A DNA stretch of 64,000 bases from Elmis aenea (lineage: Eukaryota; Arthropoda; Insecta; Coleoptera; Elmidae): contig OX393579.1 in NCBI GenBank assembly GCA_947652605.1, forward strand, positions 41,608,970-41,672,969, written 5' to 3'. The notes beneath the pieces were generated by a model. The model had not been told where the DNA came from. It worked only from the letters and a program-made list of their open reading frames with translations, and searched no databases. This document shows, one piece after another, positions 1 through 10,510 of this stretch (position 1 is the stretch's first letter; every line of letters starts with the position of its first letter). A program made the translations under genes and the position numbers.

Positions 1-377
1 CGTGTTTCTAATTTTAGAAGTGCGATATCATTATCTGCTGTCTGTGTTTTATAGTCTTTTGTGACTATATTTGTAACTTTACTACGTTGAGCAGTCGTTG
101 AAAAGCGTTCACTTAGTTCTGTCACACCTGCAAAAATTAAAACATCTTCCAGGCGAAGATTTTTGTTATCTAAATAACAATGAGCTGCACTAAGAACCCA
201 TAAATTGTTTAATAAAGAACCAGCGCATATCATGGTGTTCATTTGAAAAACCACAACTATGAAAGGATTGTCTTTTGCAGTACAGTTATAGCCGAAAATT
301 ATGGGAGGAGAATGCAATTCTTCAGCCATGACTAGCGCGTTGTAAACCATTATTAAAGAAAATAATTCTTTATTCAT
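1..377 (-). CDS. Trypsin-like serine protease, copy A (partial)
   Basis: This is the N-terminal ~125 codons of a chymotrypsin-fold (S1A) protease, running leftward off the window edge. The ATG is at 375-377, in the same context as the start of the complete copy at 9656, and the DNA is almost identical to 9281-9656. Visible parts are a short hydrophobic leader ending VMA-EE, the mature-type start IIFGYN, the LSAAHC motif with catalytic His57, and NDIALLKL with Asp102. The Ser195 half lies outside the window, so it cannot be said whether this copy is intact. Like its paralogues it has no Arg or Lys before IIFG, where trypsinogens are normally cut. It is the leftmost visible member of a four-gene tandem array. 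Confidence 0.9.
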   Translation of the reverse strand, partial: MNKELFSLIMVYNALVMAEELHSPPIIFGYNCTAKDNPFIVVVFQMNTMICAGSLLNNLWVLSAAHCYLDNKNLRLEDVLIFAGVTELSERFSTTAQRSKVTNIVTKDYKTQTADNDIALLKLET

Positions 378-474
378 GTCAAAAAATGACAGTTACTAAA
401 CGATACTCATCATAATAAATTATAAATTTTATTCATCATAGTGGCCAGGTTTGACGACGCTATAAATCTATATA

Positions 475-2351
475 CAGGGTGATTGATTGAGACCGGGCAT
501 TAAAAATATATGAAGAATGAAAAAGGGTATGGATCTGAAATTTTGGTTATGACCATAATGGCATCTGATCTGTTTATTGAAAATATTTTCAAGATGGCGA
601 CACTTCCGCAAATACCGGAAGTTGGCGTCTACTTTTTTATTTTCAATACAATGGTCTATTTTTTAGTGCATTTTTGGATTCAAAACGTTATTTTAGGGGG
701 ACTTTTATTAGCATTCCCTATACCTAAGTGCAGTCATTTTTTAGATTTTTGGACTTTTTTGAAAATTTTTTGATTTTCACCGTGATGCTTAATATTATCT
801 AACATGGCCATTTTTAAAGAAAAAACGCTTAAATTTAGACCATGCCTAGAAGAAACCTTGGACTACATCCTAAAATTTTTGCAATCGATGAATTACTTAC
901 AGGGTGTCCAAAATTTAATTTTCTTTTAATACAACTTCAGACCACTAAAACTCGTTTTTTTCAAATACAATGGCCAAACTTTTTTTTCATTTTCTAATGC
1001 AAAATTACATTCTGCATCAACCTGTATTAGCGTTTCCTATACCTATCTGCAACAGTTTTCGAGTTATTAAGAATTTTTGATAGAGTTAAGAGAAATTGCA
1101 ACATTTTTAAATAGTAAGCCTTGGAAATGACAGCAAATTCCAATATTAATAACTGTAAACCACTTTTATTGCGTTTGTCTGAAGCATCCATGAAAATGTA
1201 TAATCAAGAGTATTCAAACACGAATATTTTGAACTTATTTTATATTCATGAAGGATGTAACAAGATTATTGAAAGAACTTGCCGCGTGGTCATTGAGAGT
1301 TATCCTTATTTGACTGTAATGACCAGACAGAAATTTTAATGAATAGAATCAATTTTTTTTCAATTTAGAAGAGTGAAATCTGCTTGTATTCGACCTAAGC
1401 GTGTGACAAATGATGAAACTAACAAAGTTAACATCCTGAGATATTTTAATGACCATCCTCAGCGATCAATTCGATTGGTAGCGCAAGACTCGGGTTTAAC
1501 ATACTATGCTGTACAAGCTACATTAAAAATACACAACTATTCGTTCACATTTTCAATAATCTTCTGAATTTGTCCAAGAATGTAAAATAAATTCAAAATA
1601 TCCGTGTTTGAATACTCTTGATAATCCATTTTCATGGATACTTCAGACAAACGCGATAAAAGTGGTTGACGGTTATTAAGTATTGGCATTTGTTGTCATT
1701 TCCAAGGCCCACTATTTAAAAATGTTGCAATTACTCTTAAATTTATCAAAAATTCTTAATAACTCGAAAATTGTTGCAGATAGGTATAGGAAACGCTAAT
1801 ACAGATTGATGCAGAATGTAATTTTGCATTAGAAAATGAAAAAAAAGTTTGGCCATTGTATTTGAAAAAAACGAGTTTTGGTGGTCTGAAGTTGTATTAA
1901 AAGAAAATTAAATTTTGGACACCCTGTAAGTAATGCATCGATTGCAAAATATCCAGGATGTAGTCCAAGGTTTCTTCTAGGCATGGTCTAAATTTAATCG
2001 TTTTTTCTTCAAAAATGGCGGTGGTAGATAATATTAAGCATCACGATGAAAATCGAAAAATTTTCAAAAAAGTCCAAAAATCTCAAAAATGGCTGCACTT
2101 AGGTATAGGGAATGCTAATAAAAGTCCCTCTAAAATAACGTTTTGAATCCAAATACGCAATAAAAAATAGACCATTGTATTTGAAATAAGAAAGTAGACG
2201 TCAACTTCCGGTATTTCCGGAAGTGTCGCCATATTGAAAATATTTTCATTAAACAGATCAGATGCCATTATGGTCATAACCAAAATTTCAGATCCATACC
2301 CTTTTTCATTCTTCATATATTTTTAATGCCCGGTCTTAATCAATCACCCTG
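475..2351. mobile_element. Palindromic CAGGGTG foldback element with transposase fragment in the loop
   Basis: The ends CAGGGTGATTGATT and AATCAATCACCCTG are inverted, and the arms (about 475-1275 and 1548-2351) are reverse complements over roughly 800 bp. TA lies on both sides (473-474, 2352-2353), matching the TA target of Tc1/mariner elements. The loop encodes a mariner-type helix-turn-helix. Unit B lacks the insertion. A related single arm sits at about 37857-38470. Confidence 0.85.
1373..1567 (+). pseudogene. Mariner/IS630-type transposase HTH fragment
   Basis: An open stretch of about 60 codons contains RPKRVTNDETNKVNILRYF, then SIRLVAQDSGLTYYAVQ. This resembles the second helix-turn-helix of insect mariner-like transposases, with the pattern T-x-E-N...P-x-x-S-x-R-x-L-A-x-x-x-G-x-S. 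A polypyrimidine tract and AG precede it at about 1350-1370, so it may have followed an intron. No DDE catalytic part is present. It sits in the loop of the surrounding palindrome and is presumably what remains of the parent element. There is no initiation context, so it is scored as a remnant. Confidence 0.6.
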
Positions 2352-2353
2352 TA

Positions 2354-2640
2354 TATAAAAATGAATGTATGTATGTTTGTATGGATGTTTGTCCTTTATG
2401 CATTCCTATACCATTCATCCGATCCTGACTAAATTTGGCACAGACAATCTATAGGACCATGGAAAGAACATAGGCTATATGAGAATTCCCAAAAAAATCG
2501 TCCGGAAAAGATATTGAGGAAAACGTGCCAAAATCTTACACACAACATTTAAATCGGGTCGTCTGGAGCGAGAATTTCGTCAAAATTTGACAATCTGTCA
2601 ATTCGACGTAACGTTTAAACGCTCGAACCTTCTACGCGCA
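2354..2640 (+). mobile_element. Helitron-like fragment interrupted at its 5' end
   Basis: If the palindrome and one TA are removed, the flanks join to read TCTATATATATAAAAATG, which matches the usual 5' terminus of insect Helitrons (TC followed by a TA-rich run). Unit B lacks this segment. No CTRR 3' end with hairpin is clear, so it is probably truncated. There is no coding sequence. Confidence 0.4.
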
Positions 2641-2834
2641 AGCCGGGATAAAAGTCCAGCCTGACTCTGTCTATCTGTGACTCTGTGACTGACACGGTAA
2701 CGCATGAATATAGCTGCGGGTTGACTTATGTCATACTCAACAATCATCATGTTATTATAGTAATCTGTAACGCGGGTTGACTTATGTCGTACTTGACAAT
2801 CCCGGCCTAGGACGGACTAACTGCTAGTTTTAAT

Positions 2835-3417
2835 CATTGAATAAAAAGATAAAGGAAGGGAGCGTTATAGCGATACTAAGGCGTCCAGGTTAGCCTCTCA
2901 ATATGGCGGATGAATGTTTCCGCTTCTCAGTGGCGTATCTAACATTTTTAAATATGTATTGAATAACATAAATATTTGCTTTGTTTTGAATTGAGCCTGT
3001 TATTTACTTATTTATTTCTTGTTTCGTAGTTGAGGGAATCAAACAAACGACGGCATATTTCAATATTTGGATTGTTTATTATGAGAGTTAAGAGATATGC
3101 AGTACACAAATGCACGCCACTGATATGACATACCATTTTGACAGACCTCATCAAATTTTCAATACATGATTACACTACAAAATATTAATGTCTACTTGCC
3201 TATGAAACGTAATCTTTTAATCTTCAACATTTTTTGACCTAAGTAAGACTAAAAGATCTGCAGCTAACCATTGTAGCACACAAAACTCTAAATTTCTTGA
3301 CTGTTTGACCTGTCAATACCGGCCGCCATCAGAGGCCATTTATGTCGTCATTTCCGTCGCCGCTTAAACGCTGAAGTATAGTATTAAAAGCTCCGTCCTT
3401 TATCTTTTTATTCAATG
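2835..3417. mobile_element. CATTG-ended TIR element, copy in unit A
   Basis: The terminal inverted repeats read CATTGAATAAAAAGATAAAG at the left and the complement at the right. They are flanked by the 8-bp duplication GTTTTAAT (2827-2834, 3418-3425). Units C and D have the uninterrupted TTTTAATAG site. The 8-bp duplication fits hAT or P-type elements. It is 583 bp and non-coding. Confidence 0.8.
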
Positions 3418-4610
3418 GTTTTAATAGAAATCAGTTATTTGGATAAAGAACTGTATGTTTTTCATGGCCAACTTCATAAATAATCCGCTCAGCTGCTTGC
3501 TTCGCTACTTATATAGCCGTCCCAATTCCAAATTTTTCATTGTTGTAAGCAGTCAGATTACCTGTCAAATAGTACATCAGGCGACGCGGCGACGCCCTCA
3601 GTGATGTATTTTAAGTGTCATTTATGTTCAAAAATGTCATGTCATTCCTAAAAATGGCAATTAAATGTTCAAATTAGGAAAAATTCAACAAATATTTTTA
3701 TGAATAGTTGTAACAATTATTCTTCACGATTTAATTCGCAATTGTCACTGAGTTTGGGAAATGTATAAATATTTTTTAGCAAAGCAACAAACCCGTCAAA
3801 AAGTTGTGAGATTGGTACAGCATATATTTACCTCAGAAAATTTTCTATAAGCGAAGTTGATTGCTGTTTGTTATTTTTACAGTTCGATAATTATTATTTA
3901 AGTCCCAAGCTTTATAGAAATACTAGAAGAATTATGTGATCAATTTAAAAAATATAGTTATTGATATACTTCATAGGGAGCGCCAGTTGACGTACTTTTT
4001 GACGTTTACCTGGGAACGACGTTTATGGTCAATTATTGGGACCACGGCTTGGGACGACCATAATAAGTAGGCATATATATGTAAGTAGCGAAGCAAGTAG
4101 CTGAGCGGATTATGAATGAAGTTGGCCATGATGTTTTTAATTTTAACAACCAAGTTTAGAATTTCAATTATGAAACTGAGTGTATAGCTATAGACCATCT
4201 ACTAAATGGCGATAAATTTGGCAGGCCAACTTTATCACAGGCCTACATAAGAGAACTTTGTGAACGTTGCAGACATACCCAACGTGCCTTTTTAAACCTA
4301 TCTCTTTCTATATTATATGGGACCAATATATACTATCTTTGTTTTGGCCAGGGCCCGTTCTCATCGTAGCGCAAACGTGATAAGAACTGTTACGTACATC
4401 CTACCTAGTCTATTCTAACAAGTGACGCGTACACGTGTTTTATATAAAAGTGTAATAAAGTGGCGATATTCCCGAATGTTTGAATATTTATCGATTGAAA
4501 AAACAAAATGGTCAAAAAATGTTTGGTTTGCAATGCTTCTGAAAGGCAGGATAGTACATTGTCGTTCCATCGGTAAGTTTTGACTTTAAGTGTGCTTTAA
4601 TAAATTCTTA

Positions 4611-5024
4611 GTCCGCGTTCACAATGAACGTAGTAGATAGAGGATAGTGGTTAGTGGTTAGTAGCTAAAGTTGAAATGTATAGAATCAAATGCAAGTGTT
4701 CACAATGGACGTAAGATTTACGTAGTAACTATGGTAACTAAAGTGAAGTATCTATGTTTTTAATGTTTCAAATTAATTAAAACTATAATGTTAAACGATG
4801 TTTAATACTACTTATTACCTTTATATTCCTCCACAAATCATCAATACGTAGAATACATGGTGTCAATTTGATAAACAACCTTCCGCGTTTAAATTGAGGT
4901 TATGTGCTTTGCTACAAACAAGTCTGTTGCTAACCGTATCCAAGTAAACATTTTGTTACGGACTTTTTACGTAATACGCACTAACCACTATCTGCTATCT
5001 ACTACGTTCATTGTGAACGCGGAT
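4611..5024. mobile_element. Harbinger-like MITE in THAP intron 1, copy A
   Basis: The inverted ends are GTCCGCGTTCACAATGAACG at the left and GAACGCGGAT at the right. Both sides are TTA or TTA-like, suggesting a 3-bp TTA duplication as in PIF/Harbinger. It is present in all three THAP copies, so it inserted before the duplications. Confidence 0.65.
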
Positions 5025-5591
5025 TAAGGTAAATGCGTTCTAGATTTCACACAGAGAACGTCGTGCGAATTGGCTAAAAGCATGTGAAAGAAACTAATCA
5101 TTAGTCATATTCACGTGTGTGTTCCAAGCATTTTACCTCAAAAGATTATGTATAATTGTTCTGGTCTTCTCGTAAATTGCTTGCTACAGCGACTCCAGCA
5201 CCATCAAATAAGAATTTTGGGCCTATTTTAACAGTAGATGCCAAAATATCAAATGAAGATTCAAACTACGCTGAAGGTGCTGTTTTTACTGGTATGTATT
5301 GTTGATTGTTAAAGCTTTTTATTGTTTGGTTGATTAATAGCCTCCCACATACCTTGTAATCCACATTTATTATTTTGTTTCTGATTTCAGAAACAACAAA
5401 TTCGCAAATGGATATACAGGCCATAAAAAACCCGCGCTATGTAGTTGACTTGAAAGTTGAACATTTTCTTCTCTTCGAAGGGCAAAACGAAACCTGTAGC
5501 TAGTTATTGAAGAAGTTGAAGCTCGAAGGAGGAAAGTTAAAGTTTTGAAGGTTCAGAACAAACGATTGAAGGATCAGAATGGCTCATTTAA

Positions 5592-6183
5592 CCCTAGAAG
5601 CCCAATCTACGTCATTTTGACGTACACTCCAACACATATTCGCGATCTCTTTCGCATGCTTGTTTAGATCGCCGTGACCATCCGAGCCAACTAGGTACAT
5701 GCCCAGAGCTAACAGGAGACAGCAGTCTCGCTTTGATAAGTGCCGCCATTTTGTTGTTATCGCAATGTTCACGTCGTTGTGACGTATGTTTGGGCTTTGT
5801 TAACTTTTGCACTTTTCGAATTTTCTGAATTATATTTGACTTAAGTGATTTATGTTTGATAAGAGTTGATTAGTTTTTCATAAAAAAATATAAATAGTTG
5901 ATTTTTGTAAACAATTTGTAGTATATAAGAAAAAATTACAAGGATCTCAGTTTTCGTGCCATTTTTTGTATGTTTAATTAAAGTGAACATTTCAGAGTTT
6001 AAATAAACAATATTTTTTCTAAATTTCTGTTTTTTTATTTACATAGAAAGTATTTCACATAAACCATACAAAAAACTAGTATTTGCAGTAAAGTTTATTT
6101 AGATAGAGCTCTTTTATAATTGTACGTCGTTTTGACGTATGATTGGGCTTTATAGCCTCAAAAATATGATTGGGCTTCTAGGG
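5592..6183. mobile_element. piggyBac-like MITE in THAP exon 3, copy A
   Basis: The termini are CCCTAGAAGCCCAATC and GATTGGGCTTCTAGGG, flanked by TTAA on each side (5588-5591, 6184-6187). Unit C has the intact CATTTAAAACCC site. TTAA targeting and CCC...GGG ends are diagnostic of piggyBac. Internal repeats of ACGTCGTTTTGACGTA lie near both ends. It is 592 bp; the small open frames inside are not supported as genes. Confidence 0.85.
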
Positions 6184-6763
6184 TTAAAACCCTTCTTTAG
6201 CATTTATGCGAAAACAAATTGGTATCCAAAGAAGCTTCAAAAGCAAAAACCTTTTTCTAAATTTATTCTGTATATTATTGTTCTTTATTTTTTTTATTGA
6301 CTAGGTACATTTAGAATTTGTTGCTATTAAAATCGTCGTTTAATAAAATCAATTGACAAACGTGATTCTAATAAGCGGTGTTTACTGTACTTCAATAAGA
6401 CTTTCTAAATCTGATCGAATGTTTTCATTTCATTTTGTTGTGTGTGGATTTTGAGTGGATTATTAATTTGTACACTACGAGATTTGTATTTGCACAGAGT
6501 ATGCAGAAATCGAGTTAACGACTTATACAATTTATTGTAAATTACCTACTAACTACAGTTGCTACATTAATGCTAAAATTATGTAAAAATGAGCTATGTT
6601 TGACGAGCTATACAAGGATTTTTGTATGCGCATAAACGCATCAGTTAAAATTTCGCGCGTAACCCACACGATTTGCTCGGCGGTTCCGGAAAGCGAGATA
6701 GAAATATACTTTCATATGTGTTAGAAGGAGATGCAGTATAATTGTATGTCTGGGATATGTGTA

Positions 6764-7102
6764 CAGGGTGGGCAAATTTTGATGATTTCATAGGGAATCT
6801 CGGCAACTATAAGAGGTATCAAAAAACGGACCGCGCATCCTCGATCTCTTTTTTCCAAAAAAACTTAATGGTGAAAACAAAAATTGGTTATATCGTCTTT
6901 TGTTTTCGAGATACAGTCATAAAACAAAAAGTCGGAAAATCGAGTATTCGCTGATAACTCGAAAATAAAAGACGATAACCAATTTTAGTTTTCACCATTA
7001 AGTTTTTCACGAAAAAAGAGCTTGAGGATGCGCGGTCCGTTTTTTGATACCTCTTATAGTTACCGAGATTCCCTATTAAAACATCGAAATTTGCCCACCC
7101 TG
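6764..7102. mobile_element. Small CAGGGTG palindromic element, unit A
   Basis: The ends are CAGGGTGGGCAAATTT and AAATTTGCCCACCCTG with near-complete palindromic arms of about 150 bp. TA flanks are at 6762-6763 and 7103-7104. Unit C shows the empty site GTGTACAACATAG at about 20515. It is 339 bp. Confidence 0.9.
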
Positions 7103-7308
7103 TACAACATAGCATAGTTGCATTGTGGGTAGTGTTTGTTATTCATGTAGTTTATACTACTATGATCTAAGTCTAAGGCCACGAGGACAAAATCTGGGCG
7201 TAAAAGAGTTATCTGACAGTTTTTGTATTTAAAAACGAATTATGCTAAGTCACTATTGATTCGTTAATCACAAAAATTAAAGTACGGTTTAATTTTATTT
7301 ACATGCTT

Positions 7309-8611
7309 GCAACGGGTCCACCTTTCAGTACTTACCCTACCAGTTACTTTATTCCCGCAAATCCTTAACGGACGATGGTCTCACCACCGGGATGCGCCAT
7401 GTGGGTGGGGAATCTTAATCTCAGGGCGTGGAAGTTTTTCTTACTCTCACCCACACACACATACTCTTTGCGGCAGTAACGCTGGCGCAGAAATTTTAGA
7501 AAAGTAATATTTAAACAATGAATTTTATTTCATCAAAATAAACAAACAGCCTAAACCTTAAAAAACTCAATTAGAATGAAAATGTTTCTAATTCTTATTT
7601 AACATTAAATCCAATACCATATTTATAGAAAAAATAGAACAGAGTTTATACAGTATAGAAACAATCATATACCTTAAATATAATGAAACGCCAAGTAACA
7701 ATAATGTAAATTTAGCAATTAACTGAAAGTTACATTCTTTAGAGCAAGTACAGAAACAATCATGTACCTTAAATATAATGAAACGCTAAGTAACAATAAT
7801 GTAAATTTAGCAATTAACTGAAGGGTACATTCTTTAGAGCAAGTACAGAAACAATCATGTACCTTAAATGTAATGAAACTCTAAGTAACAATAATGTAAA
7901 TTTAGCAATTAACTGAAGGGTACATTCTTTAGAGCAAGTACAGAAAACAATCAGGTACCTTAAATATAATTTCTAACCTCAGTTAAATCGTTAGTGCGTA
8001 TAGCAGTTGTGCTGCCAGCGGATAGATGGCGTTACTGATGGTAGGTTTAGGTACACGCTACGTTTGCGTCCGTGACTATCGTTGCAAACCCAACACCATG
8101 CGACCATGCCTCAACCACGTAGGATTGCTTATTCGTCCTTTGGGTACTTTCGCTGGTCTGTACTCACTGTCGCACTACCACTTTGCACCCCACACCTTCC
8201 AAGACGCTTTGCTCGGTGATCTGCGTATTATGTACGTTGCACTTTTGTACCGTAACTGAGCGCTTATCATACACCACCTCAAGTCCAGTTATTGCCTACT
8301 TCACTAGGAACTCTTCTAAATACTCAATAGAACTATCAAACATACATACAAATAGCTATTGGGGCACTTCTCCTTACATTTGGGAGCAACAAAAAATGAC
8401 CGCCCAAAATCTCACAAGCACCGCCAGCCGCCAGCTATCGACCAGACCACTCAACGCCTGTCTAGTAACCCCTAATTTCTGCTACTGCGCCACTGCCAAC
8501 CTTTCACATTACCAACAACTAAAAATTACCCCAAATAGCGCACCTTGGCGGCCACTCGGTAACAAAACTAAAACTTAAAAGAATACAAATAGTCACTTCC
8601 AAATGCACCCA
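7309..8611. mobile_element. Insertion of unknown class flanked by TTACATGCTT
   Basis: Against unit C (22446-22465) this 1.3-kb block is extra. It is bordered by direct copies of TTACATGCTT (7299-7308, 8612-8621). No clear terminal inverted repeat is seen. It contains a 95-bp minisatellite and a GC-richer segment (7980-8580) with short open frames and no recognisable domain. It ends about a dozen bases past the protease B stop codon, so it may supply that gene's 3' end. A shortened copy starts at about 15050 in unit B. Confidence 0.6.
7657..7975. repeat. 95-bp minisatellite, about 3.3 copies
   Basis: The phrase AGAAACAATCATGTACC recurs at 7657, 7752, 7847 and, in variant form, 7942, exactly 95 bp apart. 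Only a few substitutions separate the units. Confidence 0.9.
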
Positions 8612-8624
8612 TTACATGCTTTCT

Positions 8625-9656
8625 TTATAAGACAACAAATATAAAATACTTATAAAAATAAAAAAGTAAAATAAGCATGACTAAAGTAAGTGATTTACTA
8701 CAAAGTATTGTTGGACTTGCAGCTAACACATTAGCATTAAACCTTATTTTTCGGTATGTGATTTTCATTGTTCTTTTAATCCAATCCAGATATCTATCAA
8801 CTCTCGTATATACTCCTGGAATGTTAAATTGACCACAGCCGATTCCCCAAGACACAATGCCATGTTGTTCACCTTCACAAATAAGAGGTCCACCAGAATC
8901 ACGATCGCAAGCATCTTTGCCGATGTGATAGGTGCATATTTGATTAGGGGTAGGGGTTACGACGGTACCATTATACTTAGATAAATAGTTTTTAAGGTTA
9001 TCCTTACATTGAAGGTAACTTATCAAAGGTAAGTCAACACACGACAAATGGTTTGGATGAATAGGATCGTATGTTCGAATTTCATGATTGCGATTATGAT
9101 CGTTTGTTCGAAATTCAAGATTGCGATTAATTGAGTTATTTTTTTTTCGTCTGTGTTTCCTGGGAAGCCGCCTACCCCAACCCAAAAGGACACAGTTTTT
9201 GTGGAACCTTGAAATATCTTCTGGGTATACAGTCTTAGCGGGTAAAGTCACAAACTGAACGTAAGGAGTTTTTTTTATACGTGTTTCTAATTTTAGAAGT
9301 GCGATATCATTATTTGCTGTGCGTGTTTCATAGTTTTTTGTGACTATATTTGTAACTTTACTACGTTGAGCAGTCGTTGAAAAGCGTTCACTTAGTTCTG
9401 TCACACCTGCAAAAATTAAAACATCTTCCAGGCGAAAATTTTTGTTATCTAAATAACAATGAGCTGCACTAAGAACCCATAAATTGTTTAATAAAGAACC
9501 AGCGCATATCATGGTGTTCATTTGAAAAACCACAACTATGAAAGGATTGTCTTTTGCAGTACAGTTATAGCCGAAAATTATGGGAGGAGAATGCAATTCT
9601 TCAGCCATGACTAGCGCGTTGTAAACCATTATTAAAGAAAATAATTCTTTATTCAT
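8625..9656 (-). CDS. Trypsin-like serine protease, copy B (complete, 343 aa)
   Basis: Single-exon S1A endopeptidase, predicted secreted. An N-terminal leader of about 18 residues ends VMA and is followed by EELHSPP and IIFGYN, equivalent to the IVGG mature start but with Pro, not Arg/Lys, before it. His57 is in LSAAHC, Asp102 in NNDIALLKL, and Ser195 in DACDRDSGGPL. Asp189 is present and SWG...PGVYT lines the pocket, so Lys/Arg specificity is expected. Position 193, normally the oxyanion Gly, reads Arg. Cysteines fit the four trypsin bridges 22-157, 42-58, 136-201, 168-182 plus 191-220. A basic insertion after GWGRRLPRK fills the autolysis loop. The chain ends in about 20 hydrophobic residues, a possible GPI signal or membrane anchor. 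Activity is uncertain. Confidence 0.93.
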   Translation of the reverse strand: MNKELFSLIMVYNALVMAEELHSPPIIFGYNCTAKDNPFIVVVFQMNTMICAGSLLNNLWVLSAAHCYLDNKNFRLEDVLIFAGVTELSERFSTTAQRSKVTNIVTKNYETRTANNDIALLKLETRIKKTPYVQFVTLPAKTVYPEDISRFHKNCVLLGWGRRLPRKHRRKKNNSINRNLEFRTNDHNRNHEIRTYDPIHPNHLSCVDLPLISYLQCKDNLKNYLSKYNGTVVTPTPNQICTYHIGKDACDRDSGGPLICEGEQHGIVSWGIGCGQFNIPGVYTRVDRYLDWIKRTMKITYRKIRFNANVLAASPTILCSKSLTLVMLILLFYFYKYFIFVVL

Positions 9657-9928
9657 GTCAAAAAATGACAGTTACTAAACGATACTCATCATAATAAATT
9701 ATAAATTTTATTCATCATAGTGGCCAGGTTTGACGACGCTATAAATATATTATATAAAAGTCCAGCCTGACTCTGTCTATCTGTGACTCTGTGACGCATG
9801 AATATAGCTGCGGGTTGACTTATGTCATACTCGACAATCATCATGTTATTATAGTAATCTGTAACGCGGGTTGACTTATGTCGTACTTGACAATCCCGGC
9901 CTAGGACGGACTAACTGCTAGTTTTAAT

Positions 9929-10510
9929 CATTGAATAAAAATATAAAGGAAAGAGCGTTATAGCGATACTAAGGCGTCCAGGTTAGCCTCTCAATATGGC
10001 GGATGAATGTTTCCGCTTCTCAGTGGCGTATCTAACATTTTTAAATATGTATTGAATAATATAAATATTTGCTTTGTTTTGAATTGAGCCTGTTATTTAC
10101 TTATTTATTTCTTGTTTTGTAGTTGAGGGAATCAAACAAACGACGGCATATTTCAATATTTGGATTGTTTATTATGAGAGTTAAAAGATATGCAGTACAC
10201 AAATGCACGCCACTGCTATGACATACCATTTTGACAGACCACATCAAATTTTCAATACATGATTACACTACAAAATATTAATGTCTACTTGCCTATGAAA
10301 CGTAATCTTTTAATCTTCAACATTTTTTGACCTAAGTAAGACTACAAGATCTGCAGCTAACCATTGTAGCACACAAAACTCTAAATTTCTTGACTGTTTA
10401 ACCTGTCAATACCGGCCGCCATTAGAGGCCATTTATGTCGTCATTTCCGTCGCCGCTCAAACGCTGCAGTATAGTATTAAAAGCTCCGTCCTTTATCTTT
10501 TTATTCAATG
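9929..10510. mobile_element. CATTG-ended TIR element, copy in unit B
   Basis: Near-identical to 2835-3417, with the same GTTTTAAT duplications (9921-9928, 10511-10518). It was therefore inserted before the A/B duplication. Confidence 0.8.

Larger units (their letters stand above)
4508..6200 (+). pseudogene. THAP-domain gene, broken copy A
   Basis: Exon 1 (4508-4572) encodes MVKKCLVCNASERQ...SFHR, the first Cys-x2-Cys of a THAP zinc finger, and ends in a GTAAG donor. Exon 2 (about 5045-5290) contains the WLKAC and VCSKHF-type segments. Exon 3 starts after TTTCAG near 5390 and encodes the basic or coiled-coil tail. Exon 2 is frameshifted before and after WLKAC. Exon 3 has a one-base deletion and a stop, and it is interrupted by a piggyBac-like MITE at 5592. 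A Harbinger-like MITE occupies intron 1. THAP proteins bind DNA through a C2CH finger; this copy cannot encode one. Confidence 0.75.
1..8624. repeat. Segmental duplication unit A (protease A + intergenic block 1)
   Basis: The unit holds partial protease A, a THAP pseudogene and downstream flank. Long stretches align almost base for base with 8625-15463 and, more divergently, 15464-22460. Examples are 2640-4080 against 9755-11160, and 4080-6760 against 11830-14520. It is longer than unit B mainly because of the 475-2351 palindromic insertion, an adjacent Helitron-like piece, and a fuller copy of the 7309-8611 insert. Region 3418-4507 is non-coding shared flank, and 6201-6763 is non-coding flank downstream of the THAP locus. 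Confidence 0.85.

Noticed and set aside
510..773. 87-aa frame repeated on the other strand at 2083-2316
   Set aside because: The same palindromic arm read twice. A 'conserved protein' here is an artefact of inverted repetition.
5584..5812. Two overlapping minus-strand frames (62 and 66 aa), with a relative at 13368-13568
   Set aside because: They lie inside the piggyBac-like MITE, read opposite overlapping frames and show no domain; similarity between copies reflects duplication of the MITE.
7657..7975. Considered as a CRISPR-like repeat array
   Set aside because: Units are contiguous 95-bp tandem repeats without spacers, in a eukaryotic sequence.
8026..8578. Overlapping plus-strand frames of 77 and 131 aa downstream of protease B, partly repeated at 15056-15361
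   Set aside because: No recognisable domain, low-complexity Thr/Ser content, two conflicting frames in the same DNA, and the region is an insertion of unknown class. Conservation between copies is explained by recent duplication.
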